From PWQG01 sp050486205 (GTDB taxonomy: Bacteria; Pseudomonadota; Gammaproteobacteria; Pseudomonadales; Pseudohongiellaceae), in the NCBI GenBank assembly GCA_050486205.1, contig JBJHCW010000010.1, forward strand, positions 43,147 through 107,146: a stretch of DNA of 64,000 nt. Reading direction: 5' to 3'. The notes under the pieces are model-generated. The model did no database searches and was not told the DNA's origin. It worked only from the letters and a program-made list of their open reading frames with translations. Numbering within the stretch: position 1 is the first letter of the stretch; each line of letters opens with the position of its first letter. Position numbers and translations under genes: made by a program. Positions 26,463 to 35,197 of the stretch are shown here, piece after piece.

Positions 26463-27272
26463 TCAGTCAGGCAACCGAAACAGGCGTCGTGCATTGTTGC
26501 TGGTACTGGTGGCCAGCGCATGTGCATCAGCCTGTCGGCACTGTGCCACAACTCTGAGCACTTCGGTAAGCCATACCGGTTCATTGCGACGTGTTTTCGG
26601 GCGTGGGCGCAAGGTTCTTGGTGTCAGGTAGGGCGCGTCGGATTCCAGTAACAGGCGGCTCCCGGGTATGTCCCGCACCAGTGTCTGCAGCTCCTTGCCA
26701 CGACGCTCGTCGCATATCCATCCGGTGATGCCGATGTACATGTCCAGATCCAGGTAATCGTGCAGCGCACGCCGGGAATCGGTGAAACAGTGCACAACGC
26801 CCCCGCTCAGGTGATCGCGATACTCCCTGAGTATGGGCAGAAAGCGGTCATGGGCATCGCGCTGGTGCAGAAAAACCGGTTTACCGATTTCACTGGCCAG
26901 GGCAAGGTGCGCTTCAAATACCTTTTCCTGCACTGACCTCGGAGAAAAGTCACGATTGAAGTCCAGTCCGGTTTCTCCAATTGCCCGTACCTGCGACTCG
27001 CGCGCCAGCTGTGCTATTGCCTGCATGACTTCGGCCGATTCGCCGGAGCTGGCCTCATGTGGATGGATGCCGGCGGTGGCGAACAGCTCATCGTGATTCT
27101 GTGCCAGGGCAAGCGCCTGTTCGCTGGCATGCAGTGAGCTGCCGGTCACCAGCATGAGTTCCACACCTGCTGCATGGGCCCGCTGCATGACCTCATTCAG
27201 ATCATGCCGGAAGGATTCATGCGTGAGATTGACACCGATATCAATCAGTGGCGGTGTGTTGCGAAGCTCCAT
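26463..27272 (-). CDS. tatD: TatD-family metal-dependent hydrolase / DNase
   Basis: 269-residue amidohydrolase-fold protein. The N-terminal PPLIDIGVNLTH contains the first metal ligand region (His replaced by Asn as in TatD proper), followed by GIHPHEA, GETGLDFNRD, FLHQRDAH and HCFTDS, then LLLESDAPYL. E. coli TatD is a 3'-5' exonuclease acting in DNA repair. I chose the ATG at 27272 over a TTG at 27278. It has no link to the tat translocase genes here. Confidence 0.9.
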   Translation of the reverse strand: MELRNTPPLIDIGVNLTHESFRHDLNEVMQRAHAAGVELMLVTGSSLHASEQALALAQNHDELFATAGIHPHEASSGESAEVMQAIAQLARESQVRAIGETGLDFNRDFSPRSVQEKVFEAHLALASEIGKPVFLHQRDAHDRFLPILREYRDHLSGGVVHCFTDSRRALHDYLDLDMYIGITGWICDERRGKELQTLVRDIPGSRLLLESDAPYLTPRTLRPRPKTRRNEPVWLTEVLRVVAQCRQADAHALATSTSNNARRLFRLPD

Positions 27273-27456
27273 GATCAAACCCGGTAAACTGTCAGTTCAA
27301 GTGGCGGACCGCATTGTATCGGCTGATGGGATGATGTGGAAGTCGGTGGCTTTATCAACGATAATGGCATCCGCCATGCAGTCCGCATGGCAGTGACTTT
27401 TACAATCAGAGACATGATCTGAGCCATGATCTGATTCGATCTCGACAGGTGGACGT

Positions 27457-28503
27457 GTGGAACAGACAAAAACAAAACAGGCATTGAACTGGGCCGATCT
27501 GGGTTTCCAGTACCGATTTACCGACTATCGTTTCAGTGCTGTCTGGCGCGATGGGCAGTGGTCAGATGGCGAGCTGATCACGTCCCGCATGATCAATGTG
27601 CACGAGGGAGCACCGGCGCTGCACTATGCCCAGCAATGTTTTGAAGGGCTCAAGGCGCAGACCGCGCCTGATGGCCGCGTGTTGTTGTTTCGCCCGACGC
27701 TCAATGCCGAGCGCATGCGGCAGGCCGCATCCCGGCTATTGATACCTGAGGTGCCCGAAGCCCTGTTTCTTCGCGGAGTTGAAGAGGCAGTGCGCTCCAA
27801 CTATTCGTGGATCCCGCCGCACGGCTCCGGCGCTGCACTCTACATTCGGCCCATGCTGATCGGCGTGGGAGAGAACCTCGGACTGAAGCCGGCACGTGAA
27901 TTCGAGTTCCGGGTGTTTGTATCGCCTGTGGGGCCTTATTACCAGTCCTCCGGCCTGGCCGTGATTTCCCTTGCCGTGTCGGATATCGATCGGGCTGCGC
28001 CTTCGGGTACAGGCAGTTATAAAGTGGGTGCAAATTACGCCGGTGGCCTGCTCGCAACCCGCGAGGCACAGAAGCTGGGCGCAAACGAAGCGCTGTATCT
28101 GGATTCGGCTACCCGGCGTTTCATCGACGAAGCCGGTTCAGCCAATATTGTGGTGGCAATGTCGGGCAATCGTCTGGTGACACCCAGTTCTGGCGCCGTA
28201 TTGCCCAGTGTCACCCGTCGTTCGATCATGGTGCTGGCCGAGCAGGAGCTGGGTATGCAGATTGAGCATCGCCCGATCGAGTTGCGCAAGGAGTTGCCTG
28301 AGTTCGAGGAAGTCGGTGCCTGCGGCACTGCGGCGGTCCTGTCACCGGTCGGAAAAATCCTGGTGGACGGGCAGTGGCATCATTTCCACGACAACGGTGA
28401 ATCGGTTGGTCCGGTCATGCAGAAGCTGTATGACAGCCTGGTCACTCTCCAGCGCGGGGAACGTGATGATCCCTACGGCTGGACCCACGAAGTCGTCATC
28501 TGA
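27457..28503 (+). CDS. ilvE: Branched-chain amino acid aminotransferase
   Basis: PLP enzyme, fold type IV, that makes the final transamination step to leucine, isoleucine and valine. The 348 residues match the longer BCAT group: HYAQQCFEGLKA, YIRPMLIG, the PLP lysine in SYKVGANYAGG, EAGSANI and CGTAAVLSPVG. Start is a GTG at 27457 after an AGGTGGA ribosome-binding site. It is monocistronic, ending at a strong terminator-like hairpin. Confidence 0.94.
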   Translation: MEQTKTKQALNWADLGFQYRFTDYRFSAVWRDGQWSDGELITSRMINVHEGAPALHYAQQCFEGLKAQTAPDGRVLLFRPTLNAERMRQAASRLLIPEVPEALFLRGVEEAVRSNYSWIPPHGSGAALYIRPMLIGVGENLGLKPAREFEFRVFVSPVGPYYQSSGLAVISLAVSDIDRAAPSGTGSYKVGANYAGGLLATREAQKLGANEALYLDSATRRFIDEAGSANIVVAMSGNRLVTPSSGAVLPSVTRRSIMVLAEQELGMQIEHRPIELRKELPEFEEVGACGTAAVLSPVGKILVDGQWHHFHDNGESVGPVMQKLYDSLVTLQRGERDDPYGWTHEVVI

Positions 28504-28510
28504 AAGCTGC

Positions 28511-28550
28511 CATGATCCGGCGCCTCCACCGGAGTCGGATCATGTTTTCT
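28511..28550 (+). terminator. Rho-independent terminator-like hairpin after ilvE
   Basis: CATGATCCG at 28511-28519 pairs perfectly with CGGATCATG at 28536-28544, enclosing a GC-rich inner hairpin, and is followed at once by TTTTCTG. It lies 8 bases past the ilvE stop. Confidence 0.7.
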
Positions 28551-28607
28551 GTCGATCGAGCCCCTCCCTCAATTCAGAATTAATTCAGACGGATTCTGCT
28601 TCGGCGC

Positions 28608-28636
28608 TTGACCCGTGCCGACTCAGACTTTATATA
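28608..28636 (+). promoter_or_regulatory. Candidate topA promoter
   Basis: TTGACC (-35, 5 of 6) and TATATA (-10, 4 of 6) lie 17 bases apart, putting a start near 28643, about 60 bases before the topA ATG. The surrounding 28550-28640 stretch is AT-rich compared with the genes. Confidence 0.5.
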
Positions 28637-28702
28637 TGTCCGCTTCGTTCAGCCTGGAAGCTGACAAAATTCGCATCGTAGTCATCAGGAACACCGATAG
28701 AA

Positions 28703-31444
28703 ATGAGTAAATCTCTCGTCATAGTGGAATCACCCGCGAAGGCAAAAACCATCAACAAATATCTGGGAAACGATTTTGTTGTCAAATCCAGTGTGGGCCA
28801 TATTCGGGATTTGCCGGTGTCCGGCCAGGGTAGCAGGATTGATCCGAAGGAGCGCGCACGCAAGGCGGCCGAAACCAGAAAGCTTGATGACACAAAAAAA
28901 GTTGCCTACAAGCAAAAGCAGGCACGCGAACAGCTGATTACCCGCATGGGTGTTGATCCCGACAAGGGTTGGCGCGCGCACTACGAAATACTGCCGGGCA
29001 AGGAAAAGGTGGTTGCAGAGCTGAGACGACTGGCGCGTGACGCTGACGCTGTGTATCTGGCCACGGACCTTGATCGGGAAGGAGAGGCCATCGCCTGGCA
29101 TCTGAAAGAAGCCATTGGTGGTGACGAATCGCGCTACAAGCGGGTGGTGTTCAACGAAATTACCGGCAAGGCCATCAAGGAAGCGTTTTCCAGACCCGGT
29201 GAGCTCGACATGAAATATGTTGAAGCCCAGCAGGCAAGGCGATTCCTGGATCGTGTGGTGGGCTTCATGGTGTCTCCGCTGTTGTGGGCCAAGGTCGCCC
29301 GCGGGTTGTCCGCTGGTCGCGTGCAATCGGTTGCCGTGCGGCTTGTTGTGGAGCGAGAGCGCGAGATCCGGATTTTTGTGCCAGAGGAGTATTGGGAGTT
29401 GTACGCCGATACAAAGGCAGCAAGAGACGAACTGCGCTTGCAGGTCGCGCGCTATGACGGCGAAAACTTCCGGCCTGGTAACAAGGCTGAAATCGATGCG
29501 TTCCAGGCTGAGCTGCGTGAACAGAAACTGGTTGTTGCCAATCGGGAAGACAAACCCACCTCGTCAAAGCCACGGCCGCCATTGATCACTTCCACGCTTC
29601 AGCAGGCAGCCAGTACACGGCTGGGTTTTGGTGTCAAGAAAACCATGATGATGGCCCAGAGGCTCTACGAAGCAGGGCATATCACGTATATGCGAACCGA
29701 CTCTACCCATCTCAGTGACGATTCCCTGGCGATGTGCCGCGAGTTCATTGGCAAGCAGTATGGAGATCGTTATCTGCCTGAACAACCCGTGCGCTACAGT
29801 TCGCGGGAAGGGGCGCAGGAGGCTCACGAAGCCATCCGCCCGACCGATGTCAAGGTCACGCCGGAGTCCCTCAAGGACATGGAGCGCGATGCGGTGAGGC
29901 TGTACACACTGATTCGCCAGTTCTTTCTGGCCTGTCAGATGCCGCCGGCCCGTTATCTGAGCACACAGATTACGGTCAGCGGTGGCAAGTTCGAGTTGCG
30001 CACCAAGGGCCGTATCATGCAGTTTGACGGTTACCTGAAAGCCTTGCCAGGCAAGGATGATGACGTGGTGTTGCCCGATGTGCAAAAGGGAGAAGAGCTG
30101 ACCCTCCAGGGGCTCGATCCTCGCCAGCACTTTACCAAGCCAGCACCAAGATATACCGAGGCAAGTCTGGTCAAGGAACTTGAGAAACGTGGTATCGGTC
30201 GTCCGTCAACCTACGCCAATATCATTTCAACGATCCAGGACCGCGGTTACGTAAAAGTGGAAGGTCGTCGGTTTTACGCACTGAAGATGGGCGATATTGT
30301 AGCCGAACGCCTGCTTGAAAGTTTTCGCGATCTGATGGACTACGATTTTACCGCGCGTATGGAAGATTCCCTGGATCGTGTGGCGGCCGGAGACAAGGAC
30401 TGGAAACAGCTACTGGACGAGTTCTACACCAGTTTTACCAAACAGTTGGAAAAAGCATCCGCCCAGGATAATGGCATGCGGGCAAACAAGCCCACCGATA
30501 CCGACATTGTCTGCCCCCAGTGTGGACGGCATATGCAGATTCGTACGGCGTCCACAGGCGTTTTTCTGGGCTGCTCAGGCTACGCACTGCCACCGAAGGA
30601 ACGGTGCAAGGCGACCATCAATCTGACACCCGGTGAAGAAGCCATCCGCACCGACAATGAGGAAGAGGCCGAAGAGGCCGAGAACGCGTTGCTGCGCAAA
30701 CGAAGGCGCTGCAAATTATGTAATGCGGCCATGGACAGTTATCTGATTGATGAGTCTCGAAAGTTACATGTCTGTGGCAACAATCCCGATTGTGCCGGAT
30801 ACGAAGTGGAGCAGGGCGAGTTCCGTATCAAGGGTTACGATGGCCCATTGATAGAATGCGACAAATGTGGCTCGGACATGCAATTAAAAACCGGCCGCTT
30901 TGGCAAATATTTTGGCTGCACGTCGGAAAGCTGCAAGAACACCAGGAAACTTTTGCGTAACGGACAGCCGGCACCGCCAAAAATGGACCCGGTACCCATG
31001 CCGGAGCTGGCCTGTGACAAGGTGGACGATCACTATGTCCTGCGTGATGGTGCTGCTGGCCTGTTCCTGGCGGCCAGCAAATTCCCGCGCAACCGTGAAA
31101 CCCGCGCCCCGTTGTTGCAGGAAATACTGCCACATAAGGATGCAATTGATCCCAAGTATCACTTTTTAATGGATGCGCCGGTCGAAGACGGCAGTGGCAA
31201 TCCCGCGATCATACGCTTCAGTCGAAAGACCCAGGAGCACTACGTCATGACTGAAGTGGATGGCAAGCCTACGGGCTGGAAAGCTTTTCACGATGGCAAA
31301 AGCTGGCGCGTTGAGGACAAACCGCCCGCTCGCAAGAAAGCAGCGAAGAAAAAGGCAGCCACCAAAAAGGCTACAGCAAAAAAAGCTGCTACGAAAAAAG
31401 CAGCCAGCAAGAAATCAACAGGGAAAAAGACTGCTGGCACCTGA
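28703..31444 (+). CDS. topA: DNA topoisomerase I
   Basis: Type IA topoisomerase that relaxes negative supercoils. The 913 residues have the N-terminal Toprim domain (IVESPAKAKTI; DLDREGEA), the catalytic tyrosine in ITYMRTDSTHLS (about 335), and three C-terminal zinc-ribbon repeats with CxxC pairs (around residues 610-750: CPQC, CKLC, CDKC). It ends in a Lys/Ala-rich tail of about 40 residues. The full E. coli-like architecture is intact. It converges on lexA. Confidence 0.97.
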   Translation: MSKSLVIVESPAKAKTINKYLGNDFVVKSSVGHIRDLPVSGQGSRIDPKERARKAAETRKLDDTKKVAYKQKQAREQLITRMGVDPDKGWRAHYEILPGKEKVVAELRRLARDADAVYLATDLDREGEAIAWHLKEAIGGDESRYKRVVFNEITGKAIKEAFSRPGELDMKYVEAQQARRFLDRVVGFMVSPLLWAKVARGLSAGRVQSVAVRLVVEREREIRIFVPEEYWELYADTKAARDELRLQVARYDGENFRPGNKAEIDAFQAELREQKLVVANREDKPTSSKPRPPLITSTLQQAASTRLGFGVKKTMMMAQRLYEAGHITYMRTDSTHLSDDSLAMCREFIGKQYGDRYLPEQPVRYSSREGAQEAHEAIRPTDVKVTPESLKDMERDAVRLYTLIRQFFLACQMPPARYLSTQITVSGGKFELRTKGRIMQFDGYLKALPGKDDDVVLPDVQKGEELTLQGLDPRQHFTKPAPRYTEASLVKELEKRGIGRPSTYANIISTIQDRGYVKVEGRRFYALKMGDIVAERLLESFRDLMDYDFTARMEDSLDRVAAGDKDWKQLLDEFYTSFTKQLEKASAQDNGMRANKPTDTDIVCPQCGRHMQIRTASTGVFLGCSGYALPPKERCKATINLTPGEEAIRTDNEEEAEEAENALLRKRRRCKLCNAAMDSYLIDESRKLHVCGNNPDCAGYEVEQGEFRIKGYDGPLIECDKCGSDMQLKTGRFGKYFGCTSESCKNTRKLLRNGQPAPPKMDPVPMPELACDKVDDHYVLRDGAAGLFLAASKFPRNRETRAPLLQEILPHKDAIDPKYHFLMDAPVEDGSGNPAIIRFSRKTQEHYVMTEVDGKPTGWKAFHDGKSWRVEDKPPARKKAAKKKAATKKATAKKAATKKAASKKSTGKKTAGT

Positions 31445-31452
31445 GGTGCCAG
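31434..31452 (+). terminator. Hairpin spanning the topA stop codon
   Basis: CTGGCACC at 31434-31441 and GGTGCCAG at 31445-31452 form a perfect 8-bp stem with the TGA stop as the 3-base loop. There is no clear T-run afterwards, so it may be a weak terminator or a 3'-end stabiliser. Confidence 0.4.
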
Positions 31453-31500
31453 TGCCTGCTTTAACTGACGGGGCTTCTGACTCGGCTATTCCGGTGATGC

Positions 31501-32109
31501 TCAGAGCGACCTGCGAATCACTCCCACGCTGATGCCTTCAATGGTGAAGGCCTGTGATCGCAGATCGACCCGTATCGGGGCGAACTCGTCATTTTCTGCG
31601 ATCAGTTCAATAACAGCCCTGTTTTGCCCGGTTCGCAGACGTTTGACGGTCACTTCCTCATCCAGGCGGGCCACGATGATGTCGCCATCTCGTGCCTCTG
31701 CGGTTTTGTGCACCGCAAGCAGGTCACCTTCATGAATGCCGATATTGATCATGCTGGTACCCTTGACGGTCAGCAGGTAGTCGGCTCGGGGAGAAAACAG
31801 GTCTGCCGGTACTTCGCAATAATCATCAATGCACTCTTCAGCCAGAATAGGGCTGCCGGCGGCAACCTGCCCGATGATGGGCAGGCCGGCGGGTTGTGTA
31901 TCCAGCAAACGGATGCCGCGGGACGCACTGGGTACTATCTCGATGGCGCCTTTCTTTTCCAGGGCCCGTAAATGGTCTTCGGCCGCATTCGGCGAGCGAT
32001 AACCCATTTCCCGTGCGATTTCCGAGCGGGTGGGCGGATAACCGGTATCACGCTGATGGACGCGGATGAAATCGAGAATTTCGGACTGTTTCTGTGTCAG
32101 AGTCTGCAT
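31501..32109 (-). CDS. lexA: SOS repressor LexA
   Basis: Repressor of the SOS regulon that cleaves itself when RecA is active. The 202-residue protein has an N-terminal winged helix-turn-helix (about 1-68), the cleavage site Ala84-Gly85 in VAAGSP, the nucleophile Ser119 in GTSMIN and the general base Lys156 in VTVKRL, the same positions as in E. coli. Its promoter carries a perfect SOS box, so it should be autoregulated. The pseudomonad pattern of a sulA-like gene next to lexA is absent here. Confidence 0.97.
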   Translation of the reverse strand: MQTLTQKQSEILDFIRVHQRDTGYPPTRSEIAREMGYRSPNAAEDHLRALEKKGAIEIVPSASRGIRLLDTQPAGLPIIGQVAAGSPILAEECIDDYCEVPADLFSPRADYLLTVKGTSMINIGIHEGDLLAVHKTAEARDGDIIVARLDEEVTVKRLRTGQNRAVIELIAENDEFAPIRVDLRSQAFTIEGISVGVIRRSL

Positions 32110-32193
32110 GGGTGGTACCTGTACATACTGTGGTTCATGCCGTGGATCAGGCTGGATGTATTTGCTGGTACATTCAATGCCATTTATGTTGCT

Positions 32194-32213
32194 TACTGTG
32201 ATTATATACAGTT
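32194..32213. promoter_or_regulatory. LexA-binding site (SOS box) in the lexA/nagZ spacer
   Basis: A 20-base match to the gammaproteobacterial LexA operator, with CTGT at 32196-32199 and ACAG at 32208-32211 separated by exactly 8 bases of A/T-rich sequence, flanked by TA and TT. It covers the -10 of the proposed lexA promoter, so binding would block lexA transcription. Two CTGT half-sites nearer the lexA start have no correctly spaced partner. Confidence 0.88.
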
Positions 32214-32228
32214 TTGTTGCTGGGGCAA
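32201..32228 (-). promoter_or_regulatory. lexA promoter
   Basis: On the minus strand, TTGCCC (-35) and a perfect TATAAT (-10) are 16 bases apart. The -10 lies inside the SOS box. The predicted start near 32194 leaves a leader of about 85 bases. Confidence 0.65.
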
Positions 32229-32242
32229 GCCCCGATGCGCCC

Positions 32243-32271
32243 TTGAGCGTTGTCGGGTCTCCTGTGATAAT
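32243..32271 (+). promoter_or_regulatory. Candidate nagZ promoter
   Basis: TTGAGC (-35, 4 of 6) and GATAAT (-10, 5 of 6) with a 17-base spacer lie about 33 bases before the nagZ start. The -35 elements of this promoter and the lexA promoter are 14 bases apart, so the two genes share a divergent control region; the SOS box lies about 30 bases upstream of this -35. Confidence 0.5.
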
Positions 32272-32303
32272 GCGCGCTTGATTCGTTCAGCCAGGTGAGA
32301 GAC

Positions 32304-33374
32304 GTGACAGCACAGCAGCCGCAGCAAGGCCGGCCAACAGCCCAGGCAAAACCGTCCGATGCAAGCCCCGGCATTCTGATGCTGGACCTGGAAGGTCAGC
32401 GCGTGACCGCTGATGAGCGGGCGCTTGTGCAGCAGCCGGCGGTAGGCGGCGTCATCCTGTTTTCCAGAAATGTCGCGGACAGGGAACAGGTAAAGGCACT
32501 GGTGGCTGAACTGCGTGCCATCCGCCCGGATCTTCTCATCGCCGTTGATCAGGAAGGTGGGCGGGTCCAGCGCCTGCGACGGGGGTTTTCACCGCTGCCC
32601 GCCATGGCACGCTTTGGTGAACTGTACGCCAGCAACCCTGCAAGAGCAGTGGCGCTGTGTCACGATTGCGGCTGGCTGATGGCGACTGAGGTCCTGTCGG
32701 CAGGTATGGATTTCAGTTTCGCCCCGGTGCTGGATGTGGGCCGTCCAATCAGCACAGTCATTGGGGACCGGGCTTTTTCCGATCACATACCCACCCTGAT
32801 TGCACTGGCCTGTGCATTTCTCCGAGGCATGAAAGAGGCGGGCATGCCAACGACCGGCAAACATTTCCCGGGGCACGGTGGTGTTGCAGCCGACTCTCAT
32901 ACCGACATTCCGGTGGATGACAGAACGCTGTCTGTGCTTGAAAGTGAGGATCTGTTGCCATTTCATCAGTGCCTGCCACTGTTGGATGCGATCATGCCTG
33001 CCCATGTCATCTATTCACAGATTGATGTAGCCTGTGCCGGATTTTCATCCTTCTGGCTGCAGACCATTTTGCGCGGTGAGCTTGGTTTCGGCGGTGTGAT
33101 CTTCAGTGATGATCTGGTCATGGCCGGCGCAGCAGCCGCAGGTTCCATGGCTGACAGGGTGGATGCGGCACTTGTCGCCGGTTGTGACATGCTGCTGGTG
33201 TGTAATGATCGGGCTGCCGCTTTGGAGGCACTGGACCACATAAACCGGGCGCACAGCGAACAGCTGACGAATGCCAGACTGGGCACCATGTTGGTGGCTG
33301 AAAGATGGTCAGCCGAAGCTGCCGATGAACAACGCATGCGGGTTGTCGCCAGCCAGGTGGCAGCACTTGTCTGA
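32304..33374 (+). CDS. nagZ: Beta-N-acetylglucosaminidase
   Basis: Cytoplasmic glycoside hydrolase family 3 enzyme that removes GlcNAc from recycled muropeptides. The 356-residue product has the KHFPGHG motif (about 186-192) with the mobile His/Asp catalytic loop following (DSHTDIP), and the nucleophile Asp in FSDDLVM (about 268). I chose the GTG at 32304, which has AGGTGA about 5 bases upstream, over a GTG at 32295. Either gives about 25-28 hydrophilic residues ahead of the usual MLDLEGQ start. Next to lexA as in pseudomonads. Confidence 0.92.
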   Translation: MTAQQPQQGRPTAQAKPSDASPGILMLDLEGQRVTADERALVQQPAVGGVILFSRNVADREQVKALVAELRAIRPDLLIAVDQEGGRVQRLRRGFSPLPAMARFGELYASNPARAVALCHDCGWLMATEVLSAGMDFSFAPVLDVGRPISTVIGDRAFSDHIPTLIALACAFLRGMKEAGMPTTGKHFPGHGGVAADSHTDIPVDDRTLSVLESEDLLPFHQCLPLLDAIMPAHVIYSQIDVACAGFSSFWLQTILRGELGFGGVIFSDDLVMAGAAAAGSMADRVDAALVAGCDMLLVCNDRAAALEALDHINRAHSEQLTNARLGTMLVAERWSAEAADEQRMRVVASQVAALV

Positions 33375-33415
33375 CAACGCGGTGAACGGCGGGTCAGGGC
33401 TTGAATGAGGGCATT

Positions 33416-34579
33416 ATGGAAGAAGTGATCGAATTGCTGGATATCAATCAGCTGCAGTGGACCTGGCAGGTATTTGTCGTGGTGGCGCTTACACTGCTGG
33501 TCAATCTCATTGCCACTATTGTGATGAGGCGCCTGGAATCCCGTTTCAGCAAGACAGACAGTTTCTGGGACGATGCCCTGGTGGCCGCTGCGCGCACACC
33601 GGTCAATGTCATGATCCTGGTTGTTGGCCTGTCGTGGGCCGCCGGCATTGGCAACCGCTATGTGGAGATGGAGCTGTTCACTGATCAGAACCTGTTTCTG
33701 TTTCGCCGACTGACAATCATTTTCCTCACCATGTTCTGCCTGGTGCGGTTCATCAGTATTGCCGAGAAACGCATCATTCACAATTTCAACAAGGCGCGGG
33801 AGCAGTTCGGTGACAATGTTGACCTGACCACGCTGACCGCCATTGCCAAGTTGTTGCGGTTGGCTGTGGTGATTTCGGCGATCATGGTTGTATTGCCCAC
33901 CATGGGAATTGAAATCACGGCGCTACTGGCTTTCGGGGGTGTTGGCGGTATTGCCGTGGGTTTTGCTGCCAAGGATCTGCTGGCGAATTTCTTTGGTGGC
34001 CTGATCATTTACCTGGATCGGCCCTTTGCCATCGGAGACTGGATCCGTTCGCCTGACCGCGATATTGAAGGTGTGGTTGAGAAAATCGGCTGGCGTATCA
34101 CGGTTGTCCGCACTTTCGACAAACGCCCGCTGTATGTACCCAATTCCGTGTTCAGCAGCATTTCCCTGGAAAACCCTTCACGGATGTTCCATCGGCGCAT
34201 ATTCGAGAACGTCGGGGTGCGCTACAGGGATGCGGACAAGATCGAGAACATTGTAACGCGGGTCAGGGAAATGCTGGAAACACATCCGGACATTGCCGCA
34301 GACCAGACCCTGATGGTGAACTTCAACCGTTATGCGTCGTCATCACTGGAATTTTTCATTTTTGCCTTCACCAAAACCACCAATTGGGTGGAGTTCCATC
34401 GGGTAAAGCAGGATGTGCTGTTGAAAGTGTCCGGGATTGTGCTGGATGAAGGCGCCGAGTTTGCCTTCCCGACCACCACTATCGATGGTCTGTCACCGGA
34501 GATGTTCAATGCAGTCAGCAAGGGTGACAGCAGCCCGGTTGACACGGCGATCAAGGGCAGGGCAGCGGATGAAAGCTGA
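33416..34579 (+). CDS. MscS-family mechanosensitive ion channel
   Basis: Inner-membrane channel of 387 residues that in this family opens under membrane tension to release solutes after osmotic downshock. Four hydrophobic helices are visible (about 18-42, 63-80, 97-117, 145-165), then the pore helix region GGVGGIAVGFAAKDLLANFFGG truncated here to its key glycines/alanines near 180-200, followed by the beta domain with FAIGDWI and RPLYVPNS, and an alpha/beta C-terminal domain. The ATG at 33416 has a GAGG site. It overlaps the next gene by 11 bases. Confidence 0.9.
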   Translation: MEEVIELLDINQLQWTWQVFVVVALTLLVNLIATIVMRRLESRFSKTDSFWDDALVAAARTPVNVMILVVGLSWAAGIGNRYVEMELFTDQNLFLFRRLTIIFLTMFCLVRFISIAEKRIIHNFNKAREQFGDNVDLTTLTAIAKLLRLAVVISAIMVVLPTMGIEITALLAFGGVGGIAVGFAAKDLLANFFGGLIIYLDRPFAIGDWIRSPDRDIEGVVEKIGWRITVVRTFDKRPLYVPNSVFSSISLENPSRMFHRRIFENVGVRYRDADKIENIVTRVREMLETHPDIAADQTLMVNFNRYASSSLEFFIFAFTKTTNWVEFHRVKQDVLLKVSGIVLDEGAEFAFPTTTIDGLSPEMFNAVSKGDSSPVDTAIKGRAADES

Positions 34580-35117
34580 ATCCGTTGAGCAGTTGCCCGC
34601 TGAGGCCGAGTGCCTGTACACCCGCGAGGATGTCGAAGCTGCGCTGGATACTATGGCGAACGACATCAACAGCATGCTGGCCGGACGTGATCCGCTGGTG
34701 CTGTGTATTGTGAACGGCGGCATCGTGGTCACCGGTTGTCTGCTGCCGCGTTTGAACTTCCGTCTGGAGCTCGACTATCTGCACGCCACACGATACCGCG
34801 GCCAACTCAATGGTGCTGAACTGCAGTGGCGCCGGTATCCCGATACCTCGGTGACGGGTCGGGTAGTGCTTTTGGTCGACGACATACTGGATGAAGGTGA
34901 AACCCTGGCGGGTATCCGTCGCTGGTGCCTGGAAGCTGGCGCGACGCAGGTGCTGACGGCGGTATTGGTTGACAAACAACATGATCGCCGCTGCGCTGAT
35001 CTGCCGCAGGCCGACTTTACCGGACTGACCACCGGGGATCAGTATCTGTTCGGTTACGGTATGGATTGCCGGGAGTTCTGGCGTAATGCGCCGGGCATTT
35101 TTGCGCTGCGCGAATGA
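34569..35117 (+). CDS. Purine (hypoxanthine-guanine) phosphoribosyltransferase
   Basis: 182-residue type I phosphoribosyltransferase. The PRPP-binding motif VLLVDDILDEGET (about 100-112) and the N-terminal IVNGGIVVTG pyrophosphate loop are clear. The fold matches the hypoxanthine/guanine salvage group often annotated Hpt, though substrate choice cannot be read from sequence. The frame is open upstream through the MscS gene; the ATG at 34569 gives the natural start. Probably co-transcribed with the channel and nagZ. Confidence 0.87.
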   Translation: MKAESVEQLPAEAECLYTREDVEAALDTMANDINSMLAGRDPLVLCIVNGGIVVTGCLLPRLNFRLELDYLHATRYRGQLNGAELQWRRYPDTSVTGRVVLLVDDILDEGETLAGIRRWCLEAGATQVLTAVLVDKQHDRRCADLPQADFTGLTTGDQYLFGYGMDCREFWRNAPGIFALRE

Positions 35118-35197
35118 CGCTGTCTGCCCTGGTTCAAGTTTGACGCAAACACGCCGATAGCAGTGGGAAGCATCAGACTTGTTCGGGGTTCAATCGC

